Assembly (NCBI RefSeq): GCF_932294415.1
Contig: NC_065541.1
Coordinates: 54,724,290 to 54,788,289, forward strand
DNA: 64,000 nt
Direction of reading: 5' to 3'
DNA from: Quercus robur
Taxonomy: Eukaryota; Streptophyta; Magnoliopsida; Fagales; Fagaceae
Below the pieces are notes generated by a model. That model worked only from the letters and a program-made list of their open reading frames with translations. It had not been told where the DNA came from and did no database searches. This document shows, piece by piece, positions 39,158-50,750 of this stretch. The number at the start of each line of letters is the position of its first letter. Positions within the stretch are counted from its first letter, which is position 1. The position numbers and the translations under genes were made by a program.

Positions 39158-39589
39158 TTGTCACCTACACGTGACAGTAAACCCTAAGACATTGACGGGT
39201 CTGAAATAGATGACGATAGTACTGTGTCTAAAAAAGATGACAAAAAGTTCTTTAATGAAAGGAGAAGAGTACTTACCAATTGGAGATGAGCAGCGTGTGT
39301 AGATGACAGATGCACTAATTGAATGGTATTTTGGTCTGACAAAAGTGATGGTAGCGCTCTGATCATAGAATTTCTAAGGAAAATGGAAAATGAGGGAGGA
39401 GGAGGCAGGTTTATATAAAGGGAACGACACGTAAGACGAAGGGACACTTCATTCCAAGAGATTGACCACTAAATAGATGCCACGTGTCCCTACGACATTA
39501 ATGACCCTAGGCCAGCCTGTCAGGCTAGGTATGTTTCTCAGGAGACAAATCAAATTGTCACTCCACGGGTCCATCCACTCAGAGATCAC
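39158..39589. other. Spacer between antisense gene and 3' LTR
   Basis: Lies upstream of the antisense gene and may hold its promoter. A minus-strand open stretch at 39184-39447 is L/S-rich and resembles nothing I know. Confidence 0.35.
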
Positions 39590-39613
39590 GGACCCATAGA
39601 GTGAGAGGGCAAC
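39590..39613 (+). other. Polypurine tract of the retrotransposon
   Basis: Purine-rich 'agagtgagagggcaac' directly before the 3' LTR, the position from which plus-strand synthesis is primed in LTR elements. Confidence 0.5.
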
Positions 39614-40154
39614 TAAAGAGGGTAAAATTATGGATGACGGAACCATTTAAGTAAACTTGACGACTCTAGTTCAGTGAGCTGATAGTGGACGGTTCCAAAA
39701 TGCACGTACACAAGGTGGACGAGACTAGAGGCCACGTGGCATCCACCTGGTTTAAGTGGTCTCCAAGGAGTCCTAAATGGAAACAACTTGTGTCTCATGA
39801 TTAACCCTAACTCATAAAGTCCCAATATGAATAGAATCCTAACATGAGGAGGATTCCGTAATATACGCCCATTAATGATGATCTTCCCTATAAGGAAACG
39901 CCTTCCTATGTAAGAAACGGAGGTCGGTTTTATACTACTATAAAAACCCAAAGACCTTCAAAAAAATAAGGTACGCATAATTCACTCAAGTTCTGGCACT
40001 CTAGAGTCGTGAAAGGTTTTTCTGACTTAACCCTTGGAGGGTCTTTGGCCGGTACCACACTGGTACTCTCCTAGAGTTTTCTTTGTTATTTTGTAGCTAT
40101 CGTTTCAAGCACGTGAGGACCGTGTGGCTTATTGGTGATTTTTTGGCATCATCA
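39614..40154 (+). repeat. 3' LTR
   Basis: Aligns end to end with 30090-30634. It starts TAAAGAGGG where the 5' copy has TGAAGAGGG, so the terminal TG is mutated to TA. It ends ...CATCATCA followed by CTTAT. A TATA box is kept at about 39939. Confidence 0.95.
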
Positions 40155-40159
40155 CTTAT

Positions 40160-41857
40160 AAACAATTTTGTTCATTTACAACCATAATTGTGAGTTGCAT
40201 CCAAATGATTTCTTTTTCTTTTAACACCTTATATTATATTGTTCATAAAATATAGTATACTTAAATTGTTTCTAAATAAAATAAATTTATTTGCAGCCCT
40301 AGATTTGATTTACGTCATATGATTTCTTTTTCACCTTATAATACAAAATAATACTACAAATCGATTTAAAATTTGAAAATTTATTGTAGGGTTAGATATT
40401 ACTTTATACTCAACATAACCATACATTTTATTTTAATCTCATATTATTTTATCTGATTAGATACTTACAATTTATGTATGAACTTTTTATAAATAAGATA
40501 GTTCTTAACCATTCTACTGTTGATTCAATCTCGTCTATCAACTTCAAAATCAAGCATGTTTATATTATATTGTGTCATTTGTGTAGGTAAATTAAATTTT
40601 ATTTGGCATAAAAGTTATTATAAATGAATAAATTGGCATTGTTTGTTGTGTGTCTGTCTATATATATATTTGTGTGTGTATACAAACGTAGGTTGTAATA
40701 TATGTAATTAATCTTGCTTTGAATAAGTAAAATTCTGGAGAGAATTTCTAATAATAAAATTCTATTTTTTTAGTGGTTTGCTTGAGCGGGCCTTGTGGGG
40801 TTCAAATTTGGCAATACTTCGAGAAGTGCTGATTAGGAAACAAGAAGTGCATTTCTTTTTTGATAGAGAAGATATACAAGAAGTGCATTTCAACATTTGA
40901 TTCATGAGGGGACTCGCCTGCTCGAGCAAAGTTGAGTGAAGTGTCAAGCAACACAAGCTCGCTCGAGGCAAGTTGAGCAGATGGTCGAGTGGGGCCAAGT
41001 CTACTCAAGCGAACAACAAGTGTGGTCAAGCATAGGTAAATAGGATCCCACTAGAGGCAAGCTTGAAGGCCCACTCAAGCGGCTCATTAAAGCCTACTAG
41101 GGAGAGCTCTAGGCAAAAACAATTTCTGCAAAAAATAAGTAGAGATTTGAGAAAACTTTTCAAACGGCTAGTAAGAGTCTTGAAACAATCTTTCATACTT
41201 GATCCAACTAAGATGACTCTTCAAAGATGCCTATCAAAGTGTCATACCCCATTATCTATAAATATTGCTCCTATATTTAGGTTTTTAAACAAACTTTTCT
41301 AACATGATATAAATTCACATCAATTCTCCAAAGTTGGTACTTTTAGATTTCTTCACTTAAATGTATCATGGAGACAAATTTGCTATAACTCTTTAGCAAT
41401 GATTGTATATTGGAAAATATTGTCTAAAGACAACATCAATTCGTGCCTCTAAGTCATTGTAATTTATTTAAAATTTTCATCACTTCTTTCATTGTTACCC
41501 CAGTATTTTTTCAACATTGCCGTTAAATACTTTTTTTTGGTTGAGAAATGTGGTTTAAGACTAAGTAGGGAAGACAAAAGAAACAAATAAAAATAAGTTG
41601 AAATTAATTTCATCATTTCATGCGCTAATGTCCTTTGGGCCTTTTTTATTTTTTATTTGAAATAAACACACACACATAAGGGAGAGGAAAATTAATACTT
41701 TCTTTATAGAGGATAATAGAGGAGTATGTCCAAGACGTATTCAAATCCGCTCAACAATTTTACCTAGGGAAAAAAAAAAAATACAAACATCATACTCTAA
41801 CAAAAATGAAAACAAAAGATGTTTCATATGTTATTCTACATTTTTATTGTCTTTTAA
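40160..41857. other. Intergenic DNA, no gene seen
   Basis: AT-rich to about 40780. The part at 40787-41110 is less AT-rich and repeats words like 'gctcgag', 'caagttgag' and 'ctcaagcg', which looks like an old dispersed repeat of unknown type. Open stretches there are not recognisable proteins. Confidence 0.45.
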
Positions 41858-42289
41858 GAGCATTCCCATTTAGGAAGCTAAAAGTGGTATATGCTAAATT
41901 TTAGCACCAATACACAAAAAACCCCACTCCATCAAAGATTTCAAATCTCAAAAATTTTGAGACACAGCTACAGTGAGCTTGTATCAATACAAGCTCACTG
42001 TAGCAAGAATCTTAAACCAAATTATTTATTTATTTATTCCCAATAGTAATTGTGTGTATTTCTTTTTTATTTTTCCCTTCTTTCTTCTCTCTCCTCTCTC
42101 ATTTTCCTCTTCTCTCTTTCCCGTAGCTTCTGTTTCTTTTAGGTTCATGGTTTGAGTTCCTCCCTCCAAGGTTCGTCAGTCAAGAACTTCAAAGCCCAAA
42201 CGCCTTCGGAGTGTTGCCGCTGATATGGAGGTAGAGCTTGATAGTGGGGTGATTTGATTTTGTGGGTTGTGGATTTTTGATTTAGAATT

Positions 42290-42480
42290 GTGATCGGCGT
42301 GGGTCTGGTTGTGGGTTTGTGATTTCGGATTGTGATCGGCGTGGGTCTGGGTTGTGGGTTTGTGATTTCAGATTGTGATCGACATGGGTCTGGGTTATGG
42401 GTTTGTGATTTGGAATTGTGATTGGCGGGGTTTGGATTGTGGGTTTGTGATTTGGGATTGTGATCAGCTTGGGTGGTGCT
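42290..42480 (+). repeat. Tandem repeat of about 43 bp, four to five units
   Basis: Unit begins 'gtgatcggcgtgggtctgg' and continues 'ttgtgggtttgtgattt'. Successive copies decay toward the right. It lies within copy C and creates long low-complexity open stretches on the minus strand (42145-42573, 42282-42545) that I do not regard as genes. Confidence 0.8.
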
Positions 42481-42611
42481 GATAGTGGTAGGGGTGTGAA
42501 TCGAATCTGGTGGTAGCGGGATGGTGGGTTGTGGGTCTGGGTCATAGTGGGTCGTGGTGCAGTGGATCGGCATGATGGGTTTGCTTTTGTGGAGGTTTTC
42601 CGTGGTGGGTT

Positions 42612-42638
42612 TGTGTGTGTGTGTGTGTGTGTGTGTGT
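42612..42638. repeat. (GT)n microsatellite
   Basis: Thirteen consecutive GT units inside copy C. Confidence 0.9.
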
Positions 42639-43050
42639 TTTGCTTGGTGTTTTACTTGTCGGCGTGATGGGTTTGCCTCTCTGTCTTTCTTCTTTCTTCT
42701 CACCGATCTGGGTTTTGTGATTATCTTCTTTCTTCTCGCTGATCTAGGTTTTGTGATTGTGATGGTGGTTGTTTTGTGATTTGGAAGGGGAAGGTAGTGG
42801 TTGGGCCTTTTTTTTTTTGTGTGGTGGATTTTGGTTGCCACAGTGGAGGTTGATGCTGGTAGTGCTGCGGCGGAGGTGGCTATGACTGTTGCTATTGGAT
42901 TTTGTGGAGGTTGTTTTTATATGATTTTAAAGTATTGTATATTTTATTTTAAATGAAGTGGTAAAAAAATAGAACTTTTGATGTATGGTGTATTGTAAAA
43001 TGAAGTGTTAAAATCAATAAAGTAAGTTTTTGAAATGATAAATGCTAAGA

Positions 43051-43187
43051 GGTTGTTTGGTACATAATTTTAAACACATATTTTCAATTTTTAAACAACA
43101 TTACACACATTTTCACACACATTTTCACCCACATGTATTTCAAAAAAAACTGAAAACATGTGTTTAAATACACATACCAAACGGGCC
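43051..43187. mobile_element. MITE nested in copy C
   Basis: Ends 'ggttgtttggta' and 'taccaaacgggcc' are inverted repeats. The core shares 'tttttaaacaacattacac' with the element at 4173-4320. Confidence 0.6.
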
Positions 43188-43206
43188 ATAAATTTTTTAG
43201 AAGTTT

Positions 43207-43470
43207 TAGGGTCCGTTTAGATACAGCTTATTTTGCTGAAAACTGAATACACTATAGTAAAAAAAATTTTAAATGTGTAAATAGTACTGTGTGATCCATT
43301 TTAAATATTTTTTTTTTGAATAAGGTAGTTATGAGTCCCGTGAACAGTACATGAATAGTACGTGAATAGTGATGAACAATAATAAACAATATTTGTCTCC
43401 AAAAAGCAGAAAACGCGTGAATAAAAAAAGAGAAAAACACAAACACAAAACGCCGGATCCAAACACTCAT
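43207..43470. mobile_element. Second MITE nested in copy C
   Basis: Left end 'agggtccgtttagata' and right end 'cggatccaaacactca' are imperfect inverted repeats. The interior has 'cttattttgctgaaaactga' and repeated 'gaacagtacatgaatagt' words. The type resembles hAT-like MITEs; the superfamily is inference. Confidence 0.5.
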
Positions 43471-43965
43471 TTAATGGGAATACTCTAAATGATTCGCCTG
43501 GCTAAATCAAAGTTATAGTCCTATAGATGAAACGAAGGAAAATTTCCTTTTTGGGCAAATAAATAAAGTCAGCTAGTATGACATTTCCTTGTTCGAGGGG
43601 AAAAGAAAACTTTAGGTTGATCTTAACCTATACGAAGAATTAGCTGGAAATGGTACGAAAATTTAGAAATATTATCTTGGATAGTCAAACCTAATAGGCT
43701 TTTTTTAGAGCTAGAAGTAGAACACTTGTCAAAGCTGTCTTCAACTTGTAATTTCTTAGACAAGACATTTCGGATAAGTACGAACTGTGTGCATGGTACT
43801 TCACAATCACAGAGACTTTCATCAATCCATATCTGCAAATTGATAACTACATTAATGCCTCCGATATGTTTGTCTGGCTCTTAATTCCAGCTCATTGGCG
43901 AAACTTTGTATCAATGCATCAATTCTATCAATGAGTTTGGTCTTGTGGGAAGTTGCCTACCATTT

Positions 43966-44069
43966 CGAGTTATTGATGGGATTGGATGGCTCTCTCTCTC
44001 TCGAGTTATTGATGGGATTGGATGGAGTTATTGATGGGATTGGATGGCTCTCTCTCTCTCTCTCTCTCT
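43966..44069 (+). repeat. Short tandem repeat, three units plus CT runs
   Basis: The word 'gagttattgatgggattgga' occurs three times, two copies followed by CT dinucleotide runs. Confidence 0.85.
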
Positions 44070-44207
44070 GTTCTTTGGAAGTTGGTATTTTCGTGTTTGA
44101 TTAAAACTTCTTCCTATATATTTTAGTTTATATTGATTTTATAAATTTCACACTTTATCTTTGTTCCATAAAATGGAAAGCCCAAAATAATATAAATAGT
44201 TAAGAGA

Positions 44208-44355
44208 AAAGGTAATGGATGTTTTAAGGATATTTGTTTAATAATTTTTTTTAAAAAAAAATTCATGAAAAAAGTAATTAATTTTTTTTATAATTTTTTA
44301 TAAGAATGATATAAAAAATTTTCATTAACAAATGGGATATCCATTAACAAAACTC
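44208..44355. mobile_element. AT-rich MITE-like repeat, copy 1
   Basis: Left 'taaggatatttgtttaataa', right 'cattaacaaatgggatatcc'; ends are complementary. Most degenerate of five related copies between 44 and 51 kb. Confidence 0.45.
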
Positions 44356-44577
44356 AATAATTAAATAAAAATCACTAGGAGTTTAAAGTCGTTAAACCAA
44401 AATTTGAAAAATAAATAAATTAAAGTTGACCAAAAAAAAAAACTTATTAGGGACGGTTGGAATTGGAATATAATAATTGAATGAAATAATGTAATACAAG
44501 TGGTATTAATTTGGGATTGACTTGATGAGGATAATAAAATTAGGTCAAATCTCATTTGCTACTGAAATAAATAAGAG

Positions 44578-44700
44578 ACGTCAGACACCGTTGGATTTTG
44601 TCCCCACGTTGCGAGGCTCCCACGTAAGCAATTAGCTCACGCTCACGCGCACGTGCATGCGCAACACGCACACCCACGGGTGTCTCTAAACTCTTAAAGC
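44578..44700. promoter_or_regulatory. Cluster of ACGT-core motifs without an adjacent gene
   Basis: Within about 120 bases are GACGTCA, CCACGTT, CCACGTAA and GCACGTGC, plus several CACGC words. ACGT cores are binding sites of plant bZIP and bHLH factors. I see no gene next to it, so function is speculative. Confidence 0.25.
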
Positions 44701-46829
44701 ACGGTTGCACTTGCCGGTGATGATATCATTCATTCTGTCACAGTTAACACTTAACGCACCACAGCTTGCTTTCAGTTCAAGTACCTTTTTTCTTCTCTTC
44801 TTCCCGGATTGTAGAGGAAGTACCTTGAAGCCAAAGTGATTTCCAATATTTCAGCGTAGCAAAGAGACTCTTGTCCTGTGCTGTTATCACTTTTTAATGT
44901 AATTTCAACAACATATAATCACATGAAGCTGTCCTGTGCTGTTATAGTTCTATAATCTTCTTTTTAATCCCCAAGAAAAAGAAAAAAAAAAAGTAGAAGA
45001 AAAAAGATCTTATTATAGCTTCATGATTACTTTATAAAATAATAAAAATCGGTTTATTTATAATTTCTTTCTCCCAATTCGACACCGACTAGCTGATTGG
45101 ATTTTGTACTGATCGAACAGCTAAAGGAGGTTCGTGACAATACTTGGAGTGCTAGTCGATTTCGGTTAGCCAATTTGTCGATAGTAATTCTTGAATTTCG
45201 ACAAAACTTAAACAGATTGTTTAATGTTGAACTAAATAATGTCTATAATGTAACCCTAAATAACACTCATCATCTATCATTTGATTTAGAACTCTCTCTC
45301 TCTCTCTCTCTCAATTTCGATTGGTCTCAACAGTTGAGACACTGTAGGACTCCAAACCCTAACTCTATCACCAATCTTTCATCGATCTACCACTAGTTTG
45401 CAAGGATAAGTTATTTTTTGTGAGTTTTTACTTTATACCTCCTCAGACCGATCCTACTGGCCAAACTGAACACCAAAATCTTGATTGACCAAGATTGGAA
45501 TACCAATCTAGAACAGGGCTGATCAATATCGGTTCTAGCCACACCAACTGCAACGATTTGACCAAGATTTCTCCCAATATCTAACCATACCCATGATGTT
45601 CAATCCTAGTAGAACTTATGAGAAAGTTCTTTTTATTTCATTCCTTCTGTTTTTTATGTAAAGATTTGTTAAAAAAAAAAAATCGAATAGTTACAATTTT
45701 TGGTCCATCAACCTTGGGGTCTCAATTTTATTGCCTTGAATTGATAGATAACACTTAATATTTTTCGCAATAATTAAAGAAATTAGCTTTTATTAGTTGT
45801 CATTTTAGTTTTACCCCTAAAATTACTTTTTACATGTTGAAAATAACTCACCATCTTGATAACTAAAAAAATTTTGTGACTAATTAAATTTATTATCCCC
45901 TGAACCAATATGAAGGTTACGATAGATCAACCTATGTACTCTTTTTCTAGGTACATCAACCTTGTACTCTATAGTCCTTACAAACATTACTCGATGAGTC
46001 ACATTCTTGCCTTTGATATAGTAGGGATAAGACAAACCACTTCAAATAATTAACCACCAGCTGTGATTTATTCTTTCTTTGAAGTTGGTGAATACGAATA
46101 AAAGCTACACACTAGGTGAAACTCCAAAATACTAGGGGTGGAAGTAGGAAAACGAAAACAAATAAAAATAAAATAAAAATAATCAGACACGGTATCGACT
46201 GCATCGTCGATGGTGCTGTGCTGTACGTTGAATGGCAAACCGGAGTGTGTGGGCGTGATTGAATGAGTGAGAGAGTAGAGCTAATGAGAGAAGGAGGTGC
46301 TGACAATGTCAGTAGTGACAGTGACACCTAGTGATAAAGACTGGAGACGCAGACTTATGGCACGAGCGGTCATTCTATGCGCGGGAGGGGTGCAATCGAA
46401 TGAACGCTTATTGGGAGTCGAAGGAGAAAAAAAGGGTGCGTGAGTCACTGTCTGCACACTCCTACACTACCCTACATGTGCTGAATCCCATGAACTCATT
46501 TGATGCTCTCTGTCGGGGTCCCTATTCAACGGCCCCTAGCTATTATCTTTATTTTCATTTCTGCCCTTGTTTGTTTTTTTATGGAAAATATTAATGAATG
46601 ACCTACCGAGAAATTATTAAGTTTATCGGAAGAATTGTTGAAATGGTCTTTCCAATTAATGAAATGATGTCACTTATATAAGTATGTGAGTCTGCTTTCT
46701 AATCAGTATAAGAAAATATAAAATAATAAACCATCAGATGAAGTCATACTTACATAAATGACAGTATTTTATTAGTTGGGAGGATCAAGGAGGACTATTT
46801 TAGCAGTCCTTATGTGGACCTAATAATTT

Positions 46830-46995
46830 TTCCTGAGGACATTTGTTAATAAACTATTTTAGGAGAGTTTTTATAAGAAAAGAAAAAAAAAAAAACAACT
46901 AATATTTTGACACATTTTTCTATTTTCCATAAAAGTGATGTCAAAACTTTCATAAAATGGTTTACTAACAATTGCCTTAAGGGCACCCGTTAACG
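46830..46995. mobile_element. AT-rich MITE-like repeat, copy 2
   Basis: Left 'gaggacatttgttaataaac'; right 'ccttaagggcacccgttaac'. The ends are inverted relative to each other, and the core is A/T-rich with 'ttttccataaaag'. Confidence 0.55.
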
Positions 46996-47130
46996 AATGC
47001 AAATCCTCTATACCACTTTTTTGTGTACCACTCTATGTTCCATCAATCACTACTTACCATATATATGATTGCATGACCTTTTTATTTTTTTATTTTTTTT
47101 CCTTCCTATTAAATTGTAAAGAATCTTCTT

Positions 47131-47303
47131 AATGGGTATCCTTAGGATAATTGGTTATAAACAATTTAAAAAAAATTATGACAACTTTTATGGGAAATCT
47201 ACTAAAGATCGGTAAAAAAAAATTTACTTTTTTATTTTTCCACAAAAATTTCTAAAAATATTTTCTAAATCAATTTCCTTAAGACATATATTAATATTTC
47301 CCA
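47131..47303. mobile_element. AT-rich MITE-like repeat, copy 3
   Basis: Left 'aatgggtatccttaggataa', right 'ttccttaagacatatattaa'. It lies only about 135 bp from copy 2 and shares the internal 'acttttatgggaaa' type core. Confidence 0.55.
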
Positions 47304-50260
47304 ATTGTAAATGATTCAATAAAAGTTATTTTGATCTTACTTATAAAAATAATATTAAAAAAAATTCTTTTGATTTTAATTCTTAACTTTACATAGTTTT
47401 TTGATTAGAATCTCTCTATCCGTACCCATTATTGAGCTGACCATTCAATGCCAATTAAATCTACAGATATGATAGTGGATACAATTAAAATTTTCCATAT
47501 ACCTAAAAAAACAAAGAATCTTTTTTTTTTTTTTTAATCTTACATACTTTTTAAAACATCTCCTATCATATTATATATTTTACATTATATTTCATTAAAA
47601 TATCAATATTTTTTAATTTTTTTAATTGTTTCTCTTTCTTTACATACAACAACCACCATCCACTATCTTCCTTCATCATTGGGATATGTAAAGAAAGAAT
47701 AAAAAACTAAATGCAAAATAAATAGTGCGAATGTAAATTTACACAGTTACTATAGTAATTATATATTTTAACACAATTTTGCATGGTCTGATGTGAGTGA
47801 ATTTTGAATTTCATTGGCTAATATGTGATACTTTTTCTATTATACAAGTGCTGATGAGAGTACTCTAAGATTTGGAATGCTGGAAAACAAGGAATGACAG
47901 ATGGATCATCCCTTTACTATTAGACCTAGGGATCCTAATGAGTTCGACACATCTTGATCTCAAACCTCTGCCACATTCTTATAAGGATTGGGATAAGTTC
48001 GATCCCTTTGAGTTTGACAATGGATTTAGGAGGTGGAAGTCGGGTCGAATTGGATGAGAGGATCTAATGTTCGAATGGTCATCAAGGGATGCGGTTGTGT
48101 TGGTCGCACTCTTCACGCACCACCCAACCAGTGATTTGCAAAATCTGCTTGAAATTTATTCATTTAAAGATTTCGTGTTCAAGGTATTAGGTTTTGTGGA
48201 TTTTTTTAAAATTTTTTATTTATAAAAAAATTATGCCATTTTGAGTTTAGTTGGCCCTTAAAGGTCAACTTAGCAATTGACATGCACAAGAGGACTTGAA
48301 TCAAAATGTTATAGCGTTAGTAATCACAATACAAGTTCTTAAAGTTTAGAGGACGAAATAAAAATGACTTTAAACTTTAAGGGTGTAACTTGTAATTTTT
48401 TTTAAAAAAAATCTCTTTTCTCTTCCTATTAGTGGTTGAGTTGAGAGGTGAAGCCAAATATAAATAAAATAAAATAAATAAATAAAACAATAAAAAAGAA
48501 AAAGAAGAAGAACTCCTAAATTTGATTATTGCCAAAATTGTTAGAGCATGTGAATAAGATCTATATGGACCTATGATGAATATGCATCTAAATTCTAACA
48601 TGAAAATTTAATATGGATTCAGATTCTCAAAAAAAAATTGAAAAAAAGGTTCAGGTCAAATCTATATTTACTACAATATAGAAGTTATATAAATTTTCTA
48701 TGTAGCTATATATTGGAAATTTATAGATTTACTAACATGGCTATAACAAAAGGTTAGTATTGGTGTTAATTGGTGATCCAAATCTAAGTTCGGTATATAA
48801 TTGATTCTCCAAAAAAAAAAAAAAGTTCGGTATATAACCATATATGATCTTTGATATTTTACATTTTCTTGCAGAAAACATGATGGACTTTTGGCTTCTT
48901 TTTTTTTTTTTTTGGTTGATGTTTAATATGGGAACCTTTTCAATTTCATATATTCAAGTTCAACACACATGCTTGGATTTGCTAAGTCTAAACCGACAAG
49001 TATATGCACATTTAAACTCAATATTCCCATGCACTTGTGTTTTGAAAATTCTGTACTTTGTGTTCTATCTCTTAATTATTTATAAACTCTTTTTGTCTTT
49101 CTAGTAGTTCCTCATTTCCCTTTTTAGAAGTCCCATTATTATTATTAATTTCAGATATTTAATATAAAATTTTTCTGATAATTTTATTAATTAGTCATTC
49201 GCAGTTAATTTCAAAGAGCGAAACAATGAAGGTACATTTAAAAAAATTAATAGTCTCTTAGATGACTAACAAATTGACACAAAGTGAAAGATATTGTAAT
49301 ACTATTACTTTATATTCCATGTCATTTAAAATTTCTACTTTGGGTAGTAACGAGAGGGCATCACAAATCACACTATTAATTGAGTGGTAAAACTTCACAA
49401 AATTTAGCTAATTACTGTCAATCAATCCAGTCCAGCTTTTCCATTATCTCAAAGCTGCTGCATTCAAATGTCTGAGAGACAGAGTTTTGATATATAATTA
49501 AACAACAGAGAAGGGTTTGTCTTTGGATGAAGGAGAATCTAAATGGAGGGTCCTCTCCGGGTCGACCGGCCCGCCTTCTTCTCGCACGTTAATTTCGTCA
49601 AACTCTCTCTCTCTCTCTCTCAGAAGACACAAAATAAAGGTATTAGCTTAAAATACACTTAGCGATAATACAGCAATTAGCAAACCGTCCATCTCTCTCT
49701 CTCAACAAACAAAGCATCGTTTTCTTAAACAGTCAACGTTGCTCCCAACAACTCTTTTCCTAGGTACTGAAATCCAAGTCGTCTACATCACAAATAACCT
49801 CTCTAATACTCTCATTATACCCACCATTCATTATTTATGTCTGTCTATACAATAAATAATTTAATTGCGACCTTCTTCGTTTGTCTAGACCGCTTTTGCA
49901 TTTCAAGTTTTCAATAGCACTTTTGCTTTCTTCTTCATAATAAACCCTACCAAAAACTTATGACAAAAAAATCATTGAAAAAGTTCAGGATATTATATAT
50001 TGAAGTGAATAGTGGGTGATAAATTGAGTAGTATAACATAGTTTAATTAGAGTTATACTAGTTGTAACTTAAACACTATTCTTTTAAAATAAGATATAAG
50101 ACTTTCTAAATTTTCAAGGTGTTTGAATTCCATGATGATAGTGTTTTGGTAAGAAGATGGAAGGTTGAAAAGTTGGCCACCATTTTAGTTGAATTATTAA
50201 GATTGATATGTTTCGTGAAGTCTAGTGGATTACACCTTGATAACTTTATAGTTATTATTG

Positions 50261-50450
50261 ATGGGTGTGCTTAACAGGTATCTTTAGAACATTTGTTAAT
50301 AGACTAATTTAAGAAAGTTTTTATACAAATTTTATGAAAATATAAAAAACTGTCAAAAAAATTAGTTTTTTCTTTTCTTTTCTCATAATTAAAAAAAAAA
50401 AAAAAAAAATTTCCTAAACCAATGCCTTTAAGGAATCTATCAACTTTTCC
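50261..50450. mobile_element. AT-rich MITE-like repeat, copy 4
   Basis: Left 'atgggtgtgcttaacaggta' followed by 'catttgttaatagac'; right 'aatgcctttaaggaatctat'. The core holds a 20-plus A run. Confidence 0.55.
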
Positions 50451-50600
50451 CATCATGTATTGCTATTGTTAAAATTGATGAAAATATACCTATGATACCA
50501 TATTAGAATTGATAGTGTAATCAAGAGTGATAGATAATAGAAAGCAAAAGCAATTAATGTTATTTGGTACTTTTATCTATTGGTTTACATAGGTCTATGT

Positions 50601-50750
50601 TAATGAGTGCCCTTAGGGTGTTTATTAATGAACAATTTATGGAAACTTTTGATACTACTTTTGTGGGGAATACAAAAAGTTATCAAAAAAATCAATTGCT
50701 TTTTTTTTTTTTTTTTTTTCTAAATCAATACTTTTAAGATATTTGTTAAT
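50601..50750. mobile_element. AT-rich MITE-like repeat, copy 5
   Basis: Left 'taatgagtgcccttagggtg' then 'tttattaatgaac'; right 'acttttaagatatttgttaa'. The core contains a long T run. Confidence 0.55.

Larger units (their letters stand above)
30090..40154 (+). mobile_element. Full-length degenerate Ty3/gypsy LTR retrotransposon (Tat-like), 10,065 bp
   Basis: Two LTRs of ~545 bp flank a ~9-kb interior, with the identical 5-bp target duplication CTTAT at 30085-30089 and 40155-40159. Interior order is primer-binding site, gag, protease, reverse transcriptase, RNase H and integrase, followed by a ~3.7-kb non-pol stretch with a minisatellite and an antisense gene. PR-RT-RH-INT order is diagnostic of Ty3/gypsy. 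The extra antisense reading frame before the 3' LTR is known from the Tat lineage of plant Ty3/gypsy elements. Many stops and frameshifts make it non-autonomous now. By eye the LTRs differ at about 45 sites (roughly 8%), mostly transitions, so insertion was not recent. Confidence 0.95.
41858..43485 (+). mobile_element. Larger TIR DNA transposon, copy C, with nested MITEs
   Basis: Ends GAGCATTCCCATT and AATGGGAATACTC are inverted repeats flanked by TAA at 41855-41857 and 43486-43488. The layout mirrors copies A and B: a subterminal imperfect palindrome ('acagtgagcttgtatc..aagctcactgta' at about 41968-42003), a CT-rich block (42060-42130), then a long G/T-rich block (42240-42900). The subterminal sequence differs, so it belongs to a related subfamily. 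No transposase is visible. Two other MITEs (43051-43187 and 43207-43470) sit near its right end. Confidence 0.65.

Noticed and set aside
42145..42573. 142-residue minus-strand frame with repeated TTH/NPD words
   Set aside because: Produced by the 43-bp tandem repeat; several frames are open at once, as expected for a repeat, not a gene.
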